Shown here: in pieces, positions 1 through 8,897 of the stretch
Layout: each line of letters begins with the position of its first letter
Numbering within the stretch: position 1 is the stretch's first letter
Assembly (NCBI RefSeq): GCF_022374895.2
Contig: NZ_CP092423.2
Location: forward strand, 4,030,001 to 4,094,000
DNA from: Mycobacterium lentiflavum
GTDB lineage: Bacteria; Actinomycetota; Actinomycetes; Mycobacteriales; Mycobacteriaceae
Length of the DNA stretch: 64,000 nucleotides
Reading direction: 5' to 3'
The notes under the pieces: generated by a model
Told to the model about the DNA's origin: nothing
Seen by the model: only the letters and a program-made list of their open reading frames with translations
Database searches by the model: none
Program-made: the position numbers and the translations under genes

Positions 1-159
1 ATGGACGACTCTCCTTCGGCGCCGAAGCCGTTTACACGAGAAGCAAGGTAAAAGACGCTCGCCGACGGCCGGGCCGCGTGAGCGAGGCTCATCGTAATGC
101 AGCAAGGCCCCTGACGCAGCGCGATCGGCGCGAAGCGCTACCGCCCGGATCGGCGGCCG
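1..159. other. Left edge, no recognised gene
   Basis: A forward reading frame that is open from base 1 ends in TAA at 49-51; its 16 visible residues could be the tail of an upstream gene, but I do not recognise them. The remaining bases up to the stop codon of the leftward gene at 160 show no gene, and I see no strong terminator hairpin. Confidence 0.3.
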
Positions 160-999
160 CTAGGCCAGTCGGGTGACCTCGACGACCACGTCGAGGTCGG
201 TTGCGCCCCGCCCCGAGAAGATGCCCTTCAACGGGGACACATCGGTGTAGTCACGGCCGACGCCGACGCTGACGTATTGCTCGGTGATCTCGGTGTCGTT
301 GGTGGGGTCGTAGTTCCACCAGCCACCGGTCCAGGCCTGAATCCAGGCGTGGCTTCTCCCGTCCACCGTGTCTCCGACGACGGCGTTCCGTTTGGGGTGC
401 AAATAACCCGACACGTAGCGGGCCGGAATTCCCATCTCGCGCAACAGCATTAGCGACAGGTGAACGAAGTCCTGGCAGACACCCTTGCCCGCCTTGAGCG
501 CGTCGATCCCGGGCGTGTGCACCCCGGTGGTCCCCGGAAGGTATTCCAGCTCGCCGTGCACCCAGTTGGCCGCGGCGATCACGGCTTCTTGCGGCTCATG
601 GCTTTTGATGATCTTTTTGCCGACCGAGCTAAGCCGCTTGCTCGCCGGCGTGTAGTCGGTGGGCTGCAGAAATTCGTCGAACCGATCGATCACCGCGGCG
701 GACTGCAGGTCCTTCCAGCTGACATCCTTCGCGGCCGGCTCCGGCTGTTCGGTCTCGACGACCGATGACGACGTCACCGTCAGATCGGTGTGCGGGGCGT
801 GCAGGTCGAACGCGGTGACGGCGGTGCCCCAGTAGTCGATGTACCGGTAGGACCGGGTTGCCGGAATGGTTTCGACTCGGTTGAGGATGACGTTTTGCCG
901 GGTGTCTGAACTCGGGGTCAGCCTGGCCTCGTTATAGGAGGCGGTCACCGCCGATTGGTACGCGAACCCGGTCGTGTGCACCACGCGCAGCCGCCACAT
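160..999 (-). CDS. Transglutaminase-like cysteine peptidase family protein (Rv2409c-type)
   Basis: Bacterial transglutaminase-like protein of 279 residues. The N-terminal part is the beta-rich region of this family; the C-terminal part has the papain/transglutaminase catalytic triad: Cys in GKGVCQDFVH, His in GRSHAWIQAW and Asp in NYDPTND. The start ATG (997-999) overlaps the stop of the upstream gene by one base (TGATG), so it is the third gene of a coupled operon with the alpha-E and ATP-grasp genes. This trio is conserved in actinobacteria and proteobacteria, and a role in ATP-dependent peptide or amide ligation and cleavage has been proposed for it; the substrate is unknown. No signal peptide is visible, so it is probably cytoplasmic. 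Confidence 0.9.
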   Translation of the reverse strand: MWRLRVVHTTGFAYQSAVTASYNEARLTPSSDTRQNVILNRVETIPATRSYRYIDYWGTAVTAFDLHAPHTDLTVTSSSVVETEQPEPAAKDVSWKDLQSAAVIDRFDEFLQPTDYTPASKRLSSVGKKIIKSHEPQEAVIAAANWVHGELEYLPGTTGVHTPGIDALKAGKGVCQDFVHLSLMLLREMGIPARYVSGYLHPKRNAVVGDTVDGRSHAWIQAWTGGWWNYDPTNDTEITEQYVSVGVGRDYTDVSPLKGIFSGRGATDLDVVVEVTRLA

Positions 1000-1976
1000 C
1001 AGGTATCCCCGTTCCGGGCGACCAGGCTGGCACTATTCCCCGCATCCGACCATGCCACCCATGGCGTGACATGGAAGTACTGCTGCGACAACGCATCTCC
1101 GACATCTCGGCAGGTTGTCTGCAGACCGGCCAAACGAGTCTCGAGCGTGTCGAGCAGCACCCCCGGCGGCAGGAATTCCAGTTCGCTTCGGGCCTGTCCG
1201 AGCAGTCGCTGCGCCTCAGCGGTGGCCCCGACCCGGCTCATCGGATTACGCACCAACTCTTCGATGCTTTCTTCGGCGAGCTTGAGCGAGTAGAACACCG
1301 ACCGCGGGAACAATCGGTCGAGCATCATGAACTCGACCACCCGGCCGGCGTCCAGCACCCCACGATAGGTACGCAGATAGGTGTCGTGAGCGCCCGCCGA
1401 GCGCAGCAGGGTTACCCAGGCCGGCGAGGACGCGCTGTCCCCCACCCGAGACAGCAAGAGCCGCACCGTCATGTCGACGCGCTCAATTGCGCGGCCCAAC
1501 AACATGAATCGGTATCCGTCGTCACGCGAAAGAGTCGAGTCCGCCAGGCCGGCGAACATCGCGGCCCTGCCCTCGATGAACGACAGAAACTCGTGTGGCC
1601 CAAGGCGTTTGGCGGCGCGTTCGCGTTCGGGTAGGGCGTGGTAGGTGGTGTTGAGGCATTCCCAGATTTCGCTGGATGTCACCTCGCGCGCGGACTTCGC
1701 GTTTTCGCGCGCCGCGGTGATTGCGTCGACGATCGAGGAACCGCCCTTGTTGTCGGTGCTGTAGGCCACCATGTCGGTCAGCGACCAGACGTCCAAATCC
1801 TGCTCCGGCGCCTCGATGCCGAGCACCCGCAACAGCAGCCGGGACGCCTGGTCGGGGTCGACGCTGGAGTCCTCCAGCAACTGGTGCAGCGCCACATCCA
1901 GAATGCGCGCGGTGTCATCGGCCCGCTCGACATAACGGCCAATCCAGTAGAGCGCCTCGGCATTTCGGGCCAACAT
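999..1976 (-). CDS. Alpha-E domain protein (DUF403, Rv2410c-type)
   Basis: All-helical alpha-E family protein, 325 residues, beginning MLARNAEALYWIGRYVERAD, which is the family's typical N-terminus. The family is nearly always encoded beside a circularly permuted ATP-grasp enzyme and a transglutaminase-like protein, as here. Its start overlaps the stop of the ATP-grasp gene by one base and its stop overlaps the start of the transglutaminase-like gene by one base, so the three are translationally coupled. Biochemical function is unknown. Confidence 0.88.
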   Translation of the reverse strand: MLARNAEALYWIGRYVERADDTARILDVALHQLLEDSSVDPDQASRLLLRVLGIEAPEQDLDVWSLTDMVAYSTDNKGGSSIVDAITAARENAKSAREVTSSEIWECLNTTYHALPERERAAKRLGPHEFLSFIEGRAAMFAGLADSTLSRDDGYRFMLLGRAIERVDMTVRLLLSRVGDSASSPAWVTLLRSAGAHDTYLRTYRGVLDAGRVVEFMMLDRLFPRSVFYSLKLAEESIEELVRNPMSRVGATAEAQRLLGQARSELEFLPPGVLLDTLETRLAGLQTTCRDVGDALSQQYFHVTPWVAWSDAGNSASLVARNGDT

Positions 1977-3691
1977 CAGCGGACCGACCTCTGCTGTTGT
2001 TGCTGCTGCTGTTGTTTCTGCTTTTGCTTTTTCGGCGGCTTCTCGTCCTGCGGTTGCTCGCTGTGCAGCGGCTGCCGACGCGACGAGCCCGGCGAGTCGT
2101 CGGTCTCGGGATCCGACATGGACTTAGGCAACGACCGCACGACTTCGGCGGCACCCAGCTCGCGATCGGCGCCCGACGTGCGCGGTGCCAGCACCCAGGT
2201 GTCTTTCGAGCCGCCGCCCTGGCTGGAGTTGACCACCCGCGAGCCCTCGACCAAGGCCACTCGGCTCAACCCGCCCGGCAGCACCCACACGTCGTCGCCG
2301 TCGTTGACCGCGAACGGTCGCAGGTCGACGTAGCGCGGCGCCAGCGCGTTGCCGATCCGCGTCGGCACAGTGGACAGCTCCATCATCGGCTGCGCGATCC
2401 AACTCCGGGGATCATCGCGAATCTTCTTGCTGACCGCCGCCAATTCTTTGTCGGAAGCGTCCGGGCCGAAGACGATGCCGTACCCGCCGGATCCCTCGAC
2501 CGGCTTGATGACCAGCTCGCCGACCCGGTCGAGCACCTCCTCGCGTTCGTCGTCGAGCCAGCACCGGTAGGTGTCCACGTTGGCCAGCAGCGGCTTCTCG
2601 CCGAGGTAGTACTCGATCATGGTCGGCACATAGGTGTAGACCAGCTTGTCGTCGCCGACGCCGTTGCCGATCGCGCTGGAGATCACCACGTTGCCGGCGC
2701 GGGCGGCGTTGACCAGACCGGCCACCCCGAGCACCGAGTCGGCGCGGAACTGCAGCGGGTCGAGGAAGATGTCGTCGATGCGCCGATAGATGACGTCGAC
2801 CTGGCGCTCCCCCTCGGTGGTGCGCATGTACACCTGGTTGTCGCGGCAGAACAGGTCGCGGCCCTCGACCAGCTCGACACCCATCTGCCGGGCGAGCAGC
2901 GAATGCTCGAAGTAGGCGGAGTTGTAGACGCCGGGTGTCAGCACTACCACGGTCGGGTCGGCCTCGTTGGTCGCCGCGGAATTGCGCAGCGCCCGCAGCA
3001 GGTGCGAGGCATAGTCGTCGACGGCACGCACCCGGTGGGTGGCGAACAGGTTGGGGAAGACCCGCGCCATCGTGCGCCGGTTCTCCATGACGTACGACAC
3101 GCCCGAGGGCGAGCGCAGGTTGTCCTCGAGGACCCGCCAGGTGCCCTTCTCGTCGCGGATCAGGTCGATGCCGGCAACATGGATGCGCACCCCGTTGGGC
3201 GGGACGATGCCGACGGCCTGGCGGTGAAAGTGCTCGCAGGAGGTGACCAGGCGGCGCGGAATCACCCCGTCATTCAGGATCTCCTGATCGCCGTAGATGT
3301 CGTCGAGATACATCTCCAGGGCTTTGACCCGTTGGACGATGCCGCGCTCGAGCCGGTTCCATTCAGCGGCGGAGATCACCCGCGGCACCAGGTCCAGCGG
3401 AAAGGGCCGTTCCTGGCCCGACAACGAGAACGTGATGCCCTGGTCGATGAACGCGCGGGCCAGGGCGTCAGCGCGGGCCCGCAGGTCCGAGGCGTCCGAC
3501 GGTGCCAGCTCGGCGTAGATGCCCTTGTACGGGCCACGCACGTTGCCTTGCGCGTCGAACATTTCGTCGAAGGCCATCTGGTAGGCGTCCGACGAGTTGT
3601 ACCCGCGGAAGATGCGCTCGGAGCGCGCCAGCGCCGGTGCAGCGCCGCGCGAACCCCGCCTGGCCGTTTCAACCTGGTTCGGAAGACTCAC
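1976..3691 (-). CDS. Circularly permuted ATP-grasp protein (DUF404/DUF407, Rv2411c-type)
   Basis: A 571-residue circularly permuted ATP-grasp enzyme, first gene of the operon. Family hallmarks are readable: FDEMFDAQGNVRGPYKGIYA near the N-terminus, the ATP-binding stretch LVIKPVEGSGGYGIVFGPDA and the C-terminal DLRPFAVNDGDDVWVLPGGLSRVAL. Members are thought to form amide bonds at the expense of ATP, with unknown substrate. The last ~60 residues are unusual: a low-complexity, charged tail ending in KK-QKQK and eight glutamines. ATG at 3689-3691 is taken as start; a later ATG (residue 40) would remove only non-conserved sequence. Confidence 0.9.
   Translation of the reverse strand: MSLPNQVETARRGSRGAAPALARSERIFRGYNSSDAYQMAFDEMFDAQGNVRGPYKGIYAELAPSDASDLRARADALARAFIDQGITFSLSGQERPFPLDLVPRVISAAEWNRLERGIVQRVKALEMYLDDIYGDQEILNDGVIPRRLVTSCEHFHRQAVGIVPPNGVRIHVAGIDLIRDEKGTWRVLEDNLRSPSGVSYVMENRRTMARVFPNLFATHRVRAVDDYASHLLRALRNSAATNEADPTVVVLTPGVYNSAYFEHSLLARQMGVELVEGRDLFCRDNQVYMRTTEGERQVDVIYRRIDDIFLDPLQFRADSVLGVAGLVNAARAGNVVISSAIGNGVGDDKLVYTYVPTMIEYYLGEKPLLANVDTYRCWLDDEREEVLDRVGELVIKPVEGSGGYGIVFGPDASDKELAAVSKKIRDDPRSWIAQPMMELSTVPTRIGNALAPRYVDLRPFAVNDGDDVWVLPGGLSRVALVEGSRVVNSSQGGGSKDTWVLAPRTSGADRELGAAEVVRSLPKSMSDPETDDSPGSSRRQPLHSEQPQDEKPPKKQKQKQQQQQQQQRSVR
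1990..2035. repeat. CAG/CAA glutamine-codon tract
   Basis: A run of CTG/TTG/TTT triplets on the + strand encodes, on the - strand, the Gln/Lys-rich C-terminus of the ATP-grasp protein (QKQK followed by eight Gln). Trinucleotide runs of this kind are unusual in mycobacterial coding DNA and prone to slippage. Confidence 0.75.
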
Positions 3692-3742
3692 TTTTAGGAT
3701 GCTGCCTCAAATCGACGTTATGGCTGGCCACGAGTTCCCGTT

Positions 3743-3772
3743 TTGGGAGAAAACGTAACCGACTGCTAACCT
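3743..3772 (+). promoter_or_regulatory. Candidate promoter for rpsT
   Basis: TTGGGA (3743-3748) and TAACCT (3767-3772) are 18 nt apart and resemble the mycobacterial SigA -35 and -10 (TANNNT) elements. They lie about 80 nt upstream of the rpsT start, in the divergent gap between the ATP-grasp gene and rpsT. The -10 sits inside a perfect inverted repeat described separately. This is a motif-based prediction only. Confidence 0.45.
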
Positions 3773-3780
3773 GAGCAGTC
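3761..3780. repeat. Perfect inverted repeat over the rpsT -10 region
   Basis: GACTGCT (3761-3767), 6-nt spacer, AGCAGTC (3774-3780): a perfect 7-bp-arm inverted repeat covering the predicted -10. It could be an operator for a dimeric regulator or, if transcribed, a small hairpin in the leader. Confidence 0.6.
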
Positions 3781-3850
3781 GCAATCGGGTGCGGGTCGCC
3801 CCCCGAGACGAACACTTGCAAACACCAAAAACGACGAAGGAAAGTTCCGC

Positions 3851-4111
3851 GTGGCCAACATCAAGTCGCAGCAGAAGCGCATCAAGACCAACGAGCGCGC
3901 CCGACTGCGCAACAAGTCGGTGAAGTCGTCGCTGCGCACCGCCGTGCGCGCGTTCCGTGAGGCCGCCGAGGCCGGCGACAAGGACAAGGCCGCGGAGTTG
4001 CTGGTGTCGACCAACCGCAAGCTGGACAAGGCGGCCACCAAGGGCGTCATCCACAAGAACCAGGCCGCCAACAAGAAGTCGGCGCTGGCGCGGTCCCTCA
4101 ACAAGATCTGA
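3851..4111 (+). CDS. rpsT: 30S ribosomal protein S20
   Basis: Ribosomal protein S20, 86 residues, a primary 16S rRNA-binding protein of the small subunit. The lysine/arginine-rich sequence beginning MANIKSQQKRIKTNERARLR is diagnostic, and the length is normal for the family. It starts with GTG at 3851, preceded by GAAGGAAAG at suitable distance. It is single, convergent with holA (10-nt gap), as in M. tuberculosis Rv2412. Confidence 0.98.
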   Translation: MANIKSQQKRIKTNERARLRNKSVKSSLRTAVRAFREAAEAGDKDKAAELLVSTNRKLDKAATKGVIHKNQAANKKSALARSLNKI

Positions 4112-4121
4112 GCCCCGCGGC

Positions 4122-5090
4122 CTATCGGCCCCGGTCGGCGACCAGCTCGGCCACCTTTCTGACCGCTGACTCCAGCGCGTAGTCGGCGTCCGCGGCGGCT
4201 CCCTTGACGTCGGCGTTGAGGTCGGCGACCACTTTCATCGCGGTTGCCACACTGTCGCGCGACCAGCGCCGGGCCTGCTTCTGAGCCTTCTGCACCCGCC
4301 AGGGCGGCATCCCCAGCTGCCCGGCCAGTCGGTAGGGGTCGCCGGAGAGCGGACCGACCCGCCCGATAGTGTGGATGGCTTCGGCCAGTGCATCGGCCAG
4401 CACCACCAGCGGCTCGCCGCGCATCATCGCCCACCGCAGCGCCTCGGCCGCGCCCGCGACATCGCCGGCCACGGCCTTGTCCGCGATATCGAATCCCTTC
4501 ACCTCGGCTTTACCGCTGTGATAGCGGCGCACCGCGGCCTCGTCGACCTGTCCGCCGGTGTCGGCGACCAGCTGCGAACAGGCCGACGCGAGCTCGCGCA
4601 CGTCGGAGCCGACGGCGTCCAACAGGGCGGTGACGGTGTCCTCGTCCACCTTGACCCGCAGCGCGCGGAACTCCTTGCGGATGAAGTCGATGCGTTCACT
4701 CAACTTGGTGATCCGCGCACAGGGATGAACCTCGGCGCCCAGCGACTTCAGCTGGTCGGCCAGTGCCTTGGCGCGCCCGCCGCCCGAGTGCACCACCACC
4801 AGCATCGTGGCCGGCGGCAGGTCGGCGGCCGCCGCGGCGATCATCGCGACCGCGTCCTTGCCCGCTTCGGCCGCGGCCTCCAGCACGACGATGCGTTCGT
4901 CGGCGAACAGCGACGGACTCAGCAGCTCGGCAAGCTCAAACGTACTGACGTCGCCGGCCCGCATCCGGTTGACCGGGATGTCGTCGGTGCCGGCACGCTT
5001 GCGCGCCGCCCGCAGCACGTCCGCGACGGCCCGTTCGACCAGCAGTTCCTCGTCGCCGAGGACCAAGTGCAACGGCGATGCCTCACTCAC
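4122..5090 (-). CDS. holA: DNA polymerase III delta subunit
   Basis: Clamp-loader delta subunit, 322 residues, which opens the beta sliding clamp within the gamma complex. N-terminal LHLVLGDEELLVERAV (degenerate AAA+ region) and the C-terminal helical collar domain are recognisable. Its start (5090) lies 4 nt inside the end of comEC, an ATGA-type overlap, so comEA-comEC-holA are read as one unit, the same order as Rv2415c-Rv2413c. Confidence 0.93.
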   Translation of the reverse strand: MSEASPLHLVLGDEELLVERAVADVLRAARKRAGTDDIPVNRMRAGDVSTFELAELLSPSLFADERIVVLEAAAEAGKDAVAMIAAAAADLPPATMLVVVHSGGGRAKALADQLKSLGAEVHPCARITKLSERIDFIRKEFRALRVKVDEDTVTALLDAVGSDVRELASACSQLVADTGGQVDEAAVRRYHSGKAEVKGFDIADKAVAGDVAGAAEALRWAMMRGEPLVVLADALAEAIHTIGRVGPLSGDPYRLAGQLGMPPWRVQKAQKQARRWSRDSVATAMKVVADLNADVKGAAADADYALESAVRKVAELVADRGR

Positions 5091-6748
5091 CCCACGATGG
5101 TGTCACGAAGGGCCGACCAATCCGCTCGGGGATCCAGCAGCTCGGACGCCGACCAGGCCAGCGCACATACCACCGCGACCAGCCCGGCCACCCGGGTCGA
5201 CGCGCGAAACCATGGCCGTCGCCAGAGCCGCACCGCGAGCGCGAGTAGCAGCGCGGTGGCACAGCAAATCAGCAGCACGCCGGCCAGGCCGTCGGGTACC
5301 GGCACGGTGGCCGCGGGCGCGCCGGCCGCGAGGTGCGCCACCTTCGACACCCACCACACCTCCGGGCCGGTGAAGCGCATCAGCAGCTGCGCCCCTGGCA
5401 GCCAGAGCACGCACATGACGGCCGCCGCGCTGCCCAGCACGGTGATGGGTGCGATGACCGGCGCGGCGGCCAGATTCGCGGCGACGGCCACCACGCTGAA
5501 CCGACCCGAGATGCCGGCCACCAGGGGCGCGGTGACCAGCTGCGCCACCACCGCGACCGCGAGCGCATCCGCGAGCGGCTTGGGGCAACCCTTGGCCGCC
5601 AGTCGACGCGACCAGACCGGCGCGATGACCACCAGCGCGCCCGTCGCCAGCACCGACAGCGCGAAACCGGCGTCGACAGCGAGCTGGGGAGCGATGGCAA
5701 GCAATAGCAACACCGTGGCCGACAGCGCCGGCATCGCTTGCCGCCGGCGTGCAGTCAGCATCCCGGCCAGCGCGATGGCGCCCATCACCGCCGCCCGCAA
5801 CACGCTGGGCGTCGGTTGGACGACGATCACGAACGCCACCAATGCCAGAGCGGCGAGCAGCACGGCCGCGCGCGGACCGATGAGCCGGGCAGAGAACAGC
5901 ACCGCGGCGCACACGATCGTGACGTTGGCTCCCGAGACGGCCGTCAGGTGCGTCATGCCGGCCGCCCGGAATTCGCGGCCGGTATCGGCGGTGAGCGCCG
6001 AGGTATCGCCCAGGACCAGCGCCGGCAGCATCGCCGCCTGCGCGGCGGGCAGCACTTCGTGCGCGGCGGCGGCAAAGCGGCCGCGCACCGCGTGCGCGGC
6101 CCGCTGCACCGCCCCCGCCCGGCCCGTAACGGGCCGGCCCGCCGCGTTGAGCACCGCAACGGTCAGGTCGTGGCGAGTGGGGCGGCTGATCCGCGCCGAG
6201 AACCGCACCGGTTGGCCGACCATCACGTCGAAGTCCGACGCCCGCGCGAAAACGATGACCCGGCCGGATATCTCGTCGTCGCGCAGCCGTAGCAAGGTGG
6301 CACGAAACATCAGCCGGCCCGCGCCCAACGACTGCGCGCTCTCGCTGGGCGTCACCGTCACCGCGGCGACCGTCCCGAATGCCGCGGTGATCGGATGCCG
6401 AGCCACCGCGTCGGCGCGCAGCGCGATCGCGAAGCCGAATCCCGCGCCGACCACGCCGATCGCCACCAGACCGGCCCCCACGGCCCGCAGCCGCCGGGGC
6501 CGGACCGCCCGTCGCTGCGCATGCCAGGCCAGCATGGCGGCCGCGGCGACCAACGCGACACAGCACCAGGCCAGCGCCCGGCCAACCGGCCACACGATGC
6601 CCGAGGCGGTGACGATCCAGCCGGTGAGTGCGGCGGGGAGCAACCGCACATCGAGGCGGGCGAGCTGCGACCGCGCCTGCGCCGGCACGTCAGACACGAA
6701 CCAGGGCGCGCAGCTTGTCCAGCCGCGACGGTCCGATGCCGTCGACAT
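5087..6748 (-). CDS. comEC: ComEC/Rec2-family DNA-uptake membrane protein
   Basis: Polytopic membrane protein of 553 residues with many hydrophobic segments and the Competence-domain core (AAGMTHLTAVSGANVTIV around residues 280-300). In naturally competent bacteria ComEC is the channel that moves single-stranded DNA across the inner membrane. It is short for ComEC and lacks the C-terminal metallo-beta-lactamase-like domain, as in other mycobacteria. Start choice is uncertain: ATG 6748 overlaps comEA by 59 nt, whereas GTG at 6697 would overlap it by only 8 nt; neither has a clear ribosome-binding site. Natural competence is not established in mycobacteria, so the function is inferred. Confidence 0.9.
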   Translation of the reverse strand: MSTASDRRGWTSCAPWFVSDVPAQARSQLARLDVRLLPAALTGWIVTASGIVWPVGRALAWCCVALVAAAAMLAWHAQRRAVRPRRLRAVGAGLVAIGVVGAGFGFAIALRADAVARHPITAAFGTVAAVTVTPSESAQSLGAGRLMFRATLLRLRDDEISGRVIVFARASDFDVMVGQPVRFSARISRPTRHDLTVAVLNAAGRPVTGRAGAVQRAAHAVRGRFAAAAHEVLPAAQAAMLPALVLGDTSALTADTGREFRAAGMTHLTAVSGANVTIVCAAVLFSARLIGPRAAVLLAALALVAFVIVVQPTPSVLRAAVMGAIALAGMLTARRRQAMPALSATVLLLLAIAPQLAVDAGFALSVLATGALVVIAPVWSRRLAAKGCPKPLADALAVAVVAQLVTAPLVAGISGRFSVVAVAANLAAAPVIAPITVLGSAAAVMCVLWLPGAQLLMRFTGPEVWWVSKVAHLAAGAPAATVPVPDGLAGVLLICCATALLLALAVRLWRRPWFRASTRVAGLVAVVCALAWSASELLDPRADWSALRDTIVG

Positions 6749-7532
6749 CGGCGAGCTGATCGACGCTGGTGAACCTGCCGTTGGCCTGCCGCCAACTCAC
6801 GATCGCGGCGGCGGTGACCGGCCCAACCCCGGGCAGGTCGTCCAGCTGCTGCACGGTCGCGGTATTGAGGTCGAGCGCCTCGCCCGCCTTCGGCCGCCCG
6901 GGTGCCTTGACCGACCCCGTCGGCGTTGGCGTCTTGGCGGACGGCGGCGAGCCGGGCGTCACGGAGCTGCCCAGCGCGGTCGGCTGCCCGGACAGCGGTG
7001 TCAGCCCGACCACGATCTGCTCACCATCACCGAGCGGGCGGGCCATGTTCAAGCCGATGGTGTCGGCGCCGTCCATCGCACCGCCGGCGGCCTGCAACGC
7101 ATCGGCGATGCGCGCGCCCGGCGTCAACGTCACCAGACCCGGCTTGTGCACCAGGCCGACAACGCTGACCACCACCGGCCGGTCGGGACCCGGAGTCGCC
7201 GAGGACTTGGGGCTTGCCGTGGACGCCTTCTCGACCGGGGGCAGCTTCGCGGACATCACCGGCGCGGGGTGGTCGCGGACCAGCGTGAATATCGTGATCA
7301 GCACGGCCAGGGCAGCGATCACAGCCAACGCGATCGCGCCGGCGCGGCCCGGATCCGCACGCAGCCGGGCCCGCCAGTTCCCTCCGTCTGCCGCGTCGGG
7401 AAGCCAACGCGGCAGCAACGAGTTCTGGTCCTCGTCCGGTACGTCCTGGCCCGGCTGCTCGGTGCCCGAATCGCCATCCGGGTCGGCGCAGAGGCGTCGC
7501 TGTAGCCGCTCGGCGGGAAGTTCTGTTCGCAT
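6690..7532 (-). CDS. comEA: ComEA-like helix-hairpin-helix DNA-binding protein
   Basis: 280 residues. A single membrane anchor at about residues 62-85 is followed by a Pro/Ser/Thr-rich linker, an SLBB-like stretch (VVVSVVGLVHKPGLVTL) and a C-terminal double helix-hairpin-helix (LDLNTATVQQLDDLPGVGPV and VDGIGPSRLDKLRALV). The architecture is that of ComEA, the extracytoplasmic double-stranded-DNA receptor of competence systems. First gene of the comEA-comEC-holA unit. The ~200 nt upstream separate it from the divergent acyl-CoA dehydrogenase; in M. tuberculosis the upstream neighbour is eis, which is not present here. Confidence 0.9.
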   Translation of the reverse strand: MRTELPAERLQRRLCADPDGDSGTEQPGQDVPDEDQNSLLPRWLPDAADGGNWRARLRADPGRAGAIALAVIAALAVLITIFTLVRDHPAPVMSAKLPPVEKASTASPKSSATPGPDRPVVVSVVGLVHKPGLVTLTPGARIADALQAAGGAMDGADTIGLNMARPLGDGEQIVVGLTPLSGQPTALGSSVTPGSPPSAKTPTPTGSVKAPGRPKAGEALDLNTATVQQLDDLPGVGPVTAAAIVSWRQANGRFTSVDQLADVDGIGPSRLDKLRALVRV

Positions 7533-7729
7533 GCGCCGACGGTAGGCGCGCCGACCGCCACCACGGCTGCGCCCGACGCCGTCTCGACCGCTCGCTGTGG
7601 ATTAATCGGAGGCTGTGGACAAGCACAGCCAGGGATGGGTCAAGATGGAACTCGGAGCACACGACCGGACGGGGGCGCCCATCCGTCGGAATACCGGTCG
7701 CCACGCTCAACCCAGGCAAAGGAGTCTGC

Positions 7730-8890
7730 ATGCAACTGGCGCTGACGCCGGAGGAAGCCGCGTTCCGCGACGAGCTCCGCACCATTTTCACGACCAAGAT
7801 CCCCCAAGACGCGCGTGACCGGGTACGCCAGGGCTCGGCCGAGGTGGTGCACGACGACGTGGTCACCAGCCACAAGATCCTGCACGAGCACGGTCTGGCC
7901 GTGCCGAGCTGGCCGGTCGAGTGGGGCGGCAAGGACTGGACGCCGACCCAGCACCAGATCTGGGCCGACGAAATGCAGCTGGCGTGTGTCCCGGAACCAT
8001 TGAACTTCAACACCAAGATGGTGGGCCCGGTGATCGCCGAATTCGGATCTCAGGAGATCAAGGAGCGCTTCCTGCCGCCGACGGCCAGCCTCGACATCTG
8101 GTGGTGCCAGGGCTTTTCCGAACCCGAAGCCGGCTCCGACCTCGCGTCGCTGCGCACCACGGCGGTGCGCGACGGCGACAGCTACGTCGTCAACGGGCAG
8201 AAGACCTGGACCACGCTCGGCCAGTACGCCGACTGGATCTTCTGCCTGGTACGCACCGACCCGCAGGCGCCCAAGCGCCAGGCCGGCATCTCGTTCCTGC
8301 TCTTCGACATGAAGACGCCGGGCATCACCGTACGGCCCATCAAGACGATCGACGGCGGCCACGAGGTCAACGAGTTGTTCTTCGAAGACGTCCGGGTTCC
8401 CGCCAATCAGCTTGTCGGAGAAGAGAATAAGGGCTGGACCTACGCGAAGTTCCTGCTGGGCAACGAGCGCACCGGCATCGCCGGCGTCGGGCGGACAAAA
8501 GTGCGCCTCGCCGAGGTGAAGAAGTTAGCCACCGAAACCGGCATCATCGCCGATCCGCTGTTCGCCGCCCGGCTGGCCGAGGCCGAAAACGAGCTGCTGG
8601 CACTGGAACTCACGCAGTCGCGAGTGGTGACGGATTCCGCGGACGGCCAGCCTAACCCGGCGTCGTCGGTGCTCAAGCTGCGCGGCAGTCAGTTGCAGCA
8701 GACCGCCACCGAGCTCCTGGTCGAGGTCGCCGGCCCGGACGCGCTGCCCGCCGACGGGGACGGCATCGCGTCTCCGGACTGGGCGCAACACAGTGCGCCG
8801 CGCTACCTCAACTACCGCAAGACGACGATCTACGGCGGCAGTAGCGAGGTACAGCGCAACATCATCGCGTCCACCATTCTGGGATTGTGA
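7730..8890 (+). CDS. Acyl-CoA dehydrogenase (first of a pair)
   Basis: FadE-type flavoprotein, 386 residues, oxidising acyl-CoA to enoyl-CoA. It shows the FAD/substrate motifs WWCQGFSEPEAGSDLASLRT and NGQKTWTTLGQYADW and the C-terminal TTIYGGSSEVQRNIIA. The last motif has Gly where medium-chain enzymes carry the catalytic Glu; in several mycobacterial paired enzymes the base sits elsewhere, so activity is not excluded. Ribosome-binding site AAAGGAG lies 8 nt before ATG 7730. The next gene begins 7 nt downstream and encodes a second FadE; adjacent unequal FadE pairs in mycobacteria typically form alpha2beta2 heterotetramers acting on bulky or CoA-linked side chains. Its link to the PKS locus is only positional. 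Confidence 0.9.
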   Translation: MQLALTPEEAAFRDELRTIFTTKIPQDARDRVRQGSAEVVHDDVVTSHKILHEHGLAVPSWPVEWGGKDWTPTQHQIWADEMQLACVPEPLNFNTKMVGPVIAEFGSQEIKERFLPPTASLDIWWCQGFSEPEAGSDLASLRTTAVRDGDSYVVNGQKTWTTLGQYADWIFCLVRTDPQAPKRQAGISFLLFDMKTPGITVRPIKTIDGGHEVNELFFEDVRVPANQLVGEENKGWTYAKFLLGNERTGIAGVGRTKVRLAEVKKLATETGIIADPLFAARLAEAENELLALELTQSRVVTDSADGQPNPASSVLKLRGSQLQQTATELLVEVAGPDALPADGDGIASPDWAQHSAPRYLNYRKTTIYGGSSEVQRNIIASTILGL

Positions 8891-8897
8891 GGCAGCC

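Noticed and set aside
1721..3697. Long forward open frame opposite the ATP-grasp gene
   Set aside because: Translation is Arg/Pro-rich without motifs; the opposite strand encodes a clear ATP-grasp protein.
4371..7505. Very long forward open frame of about 1040 codons opposite holA-comEC-comEA
   Set aside because: It is antisense to three well-recognised genes, has low-complexity Arg/Ala/Thr-rich translation and no ribosome-binding site; such frames are expected in high-GC DNA.
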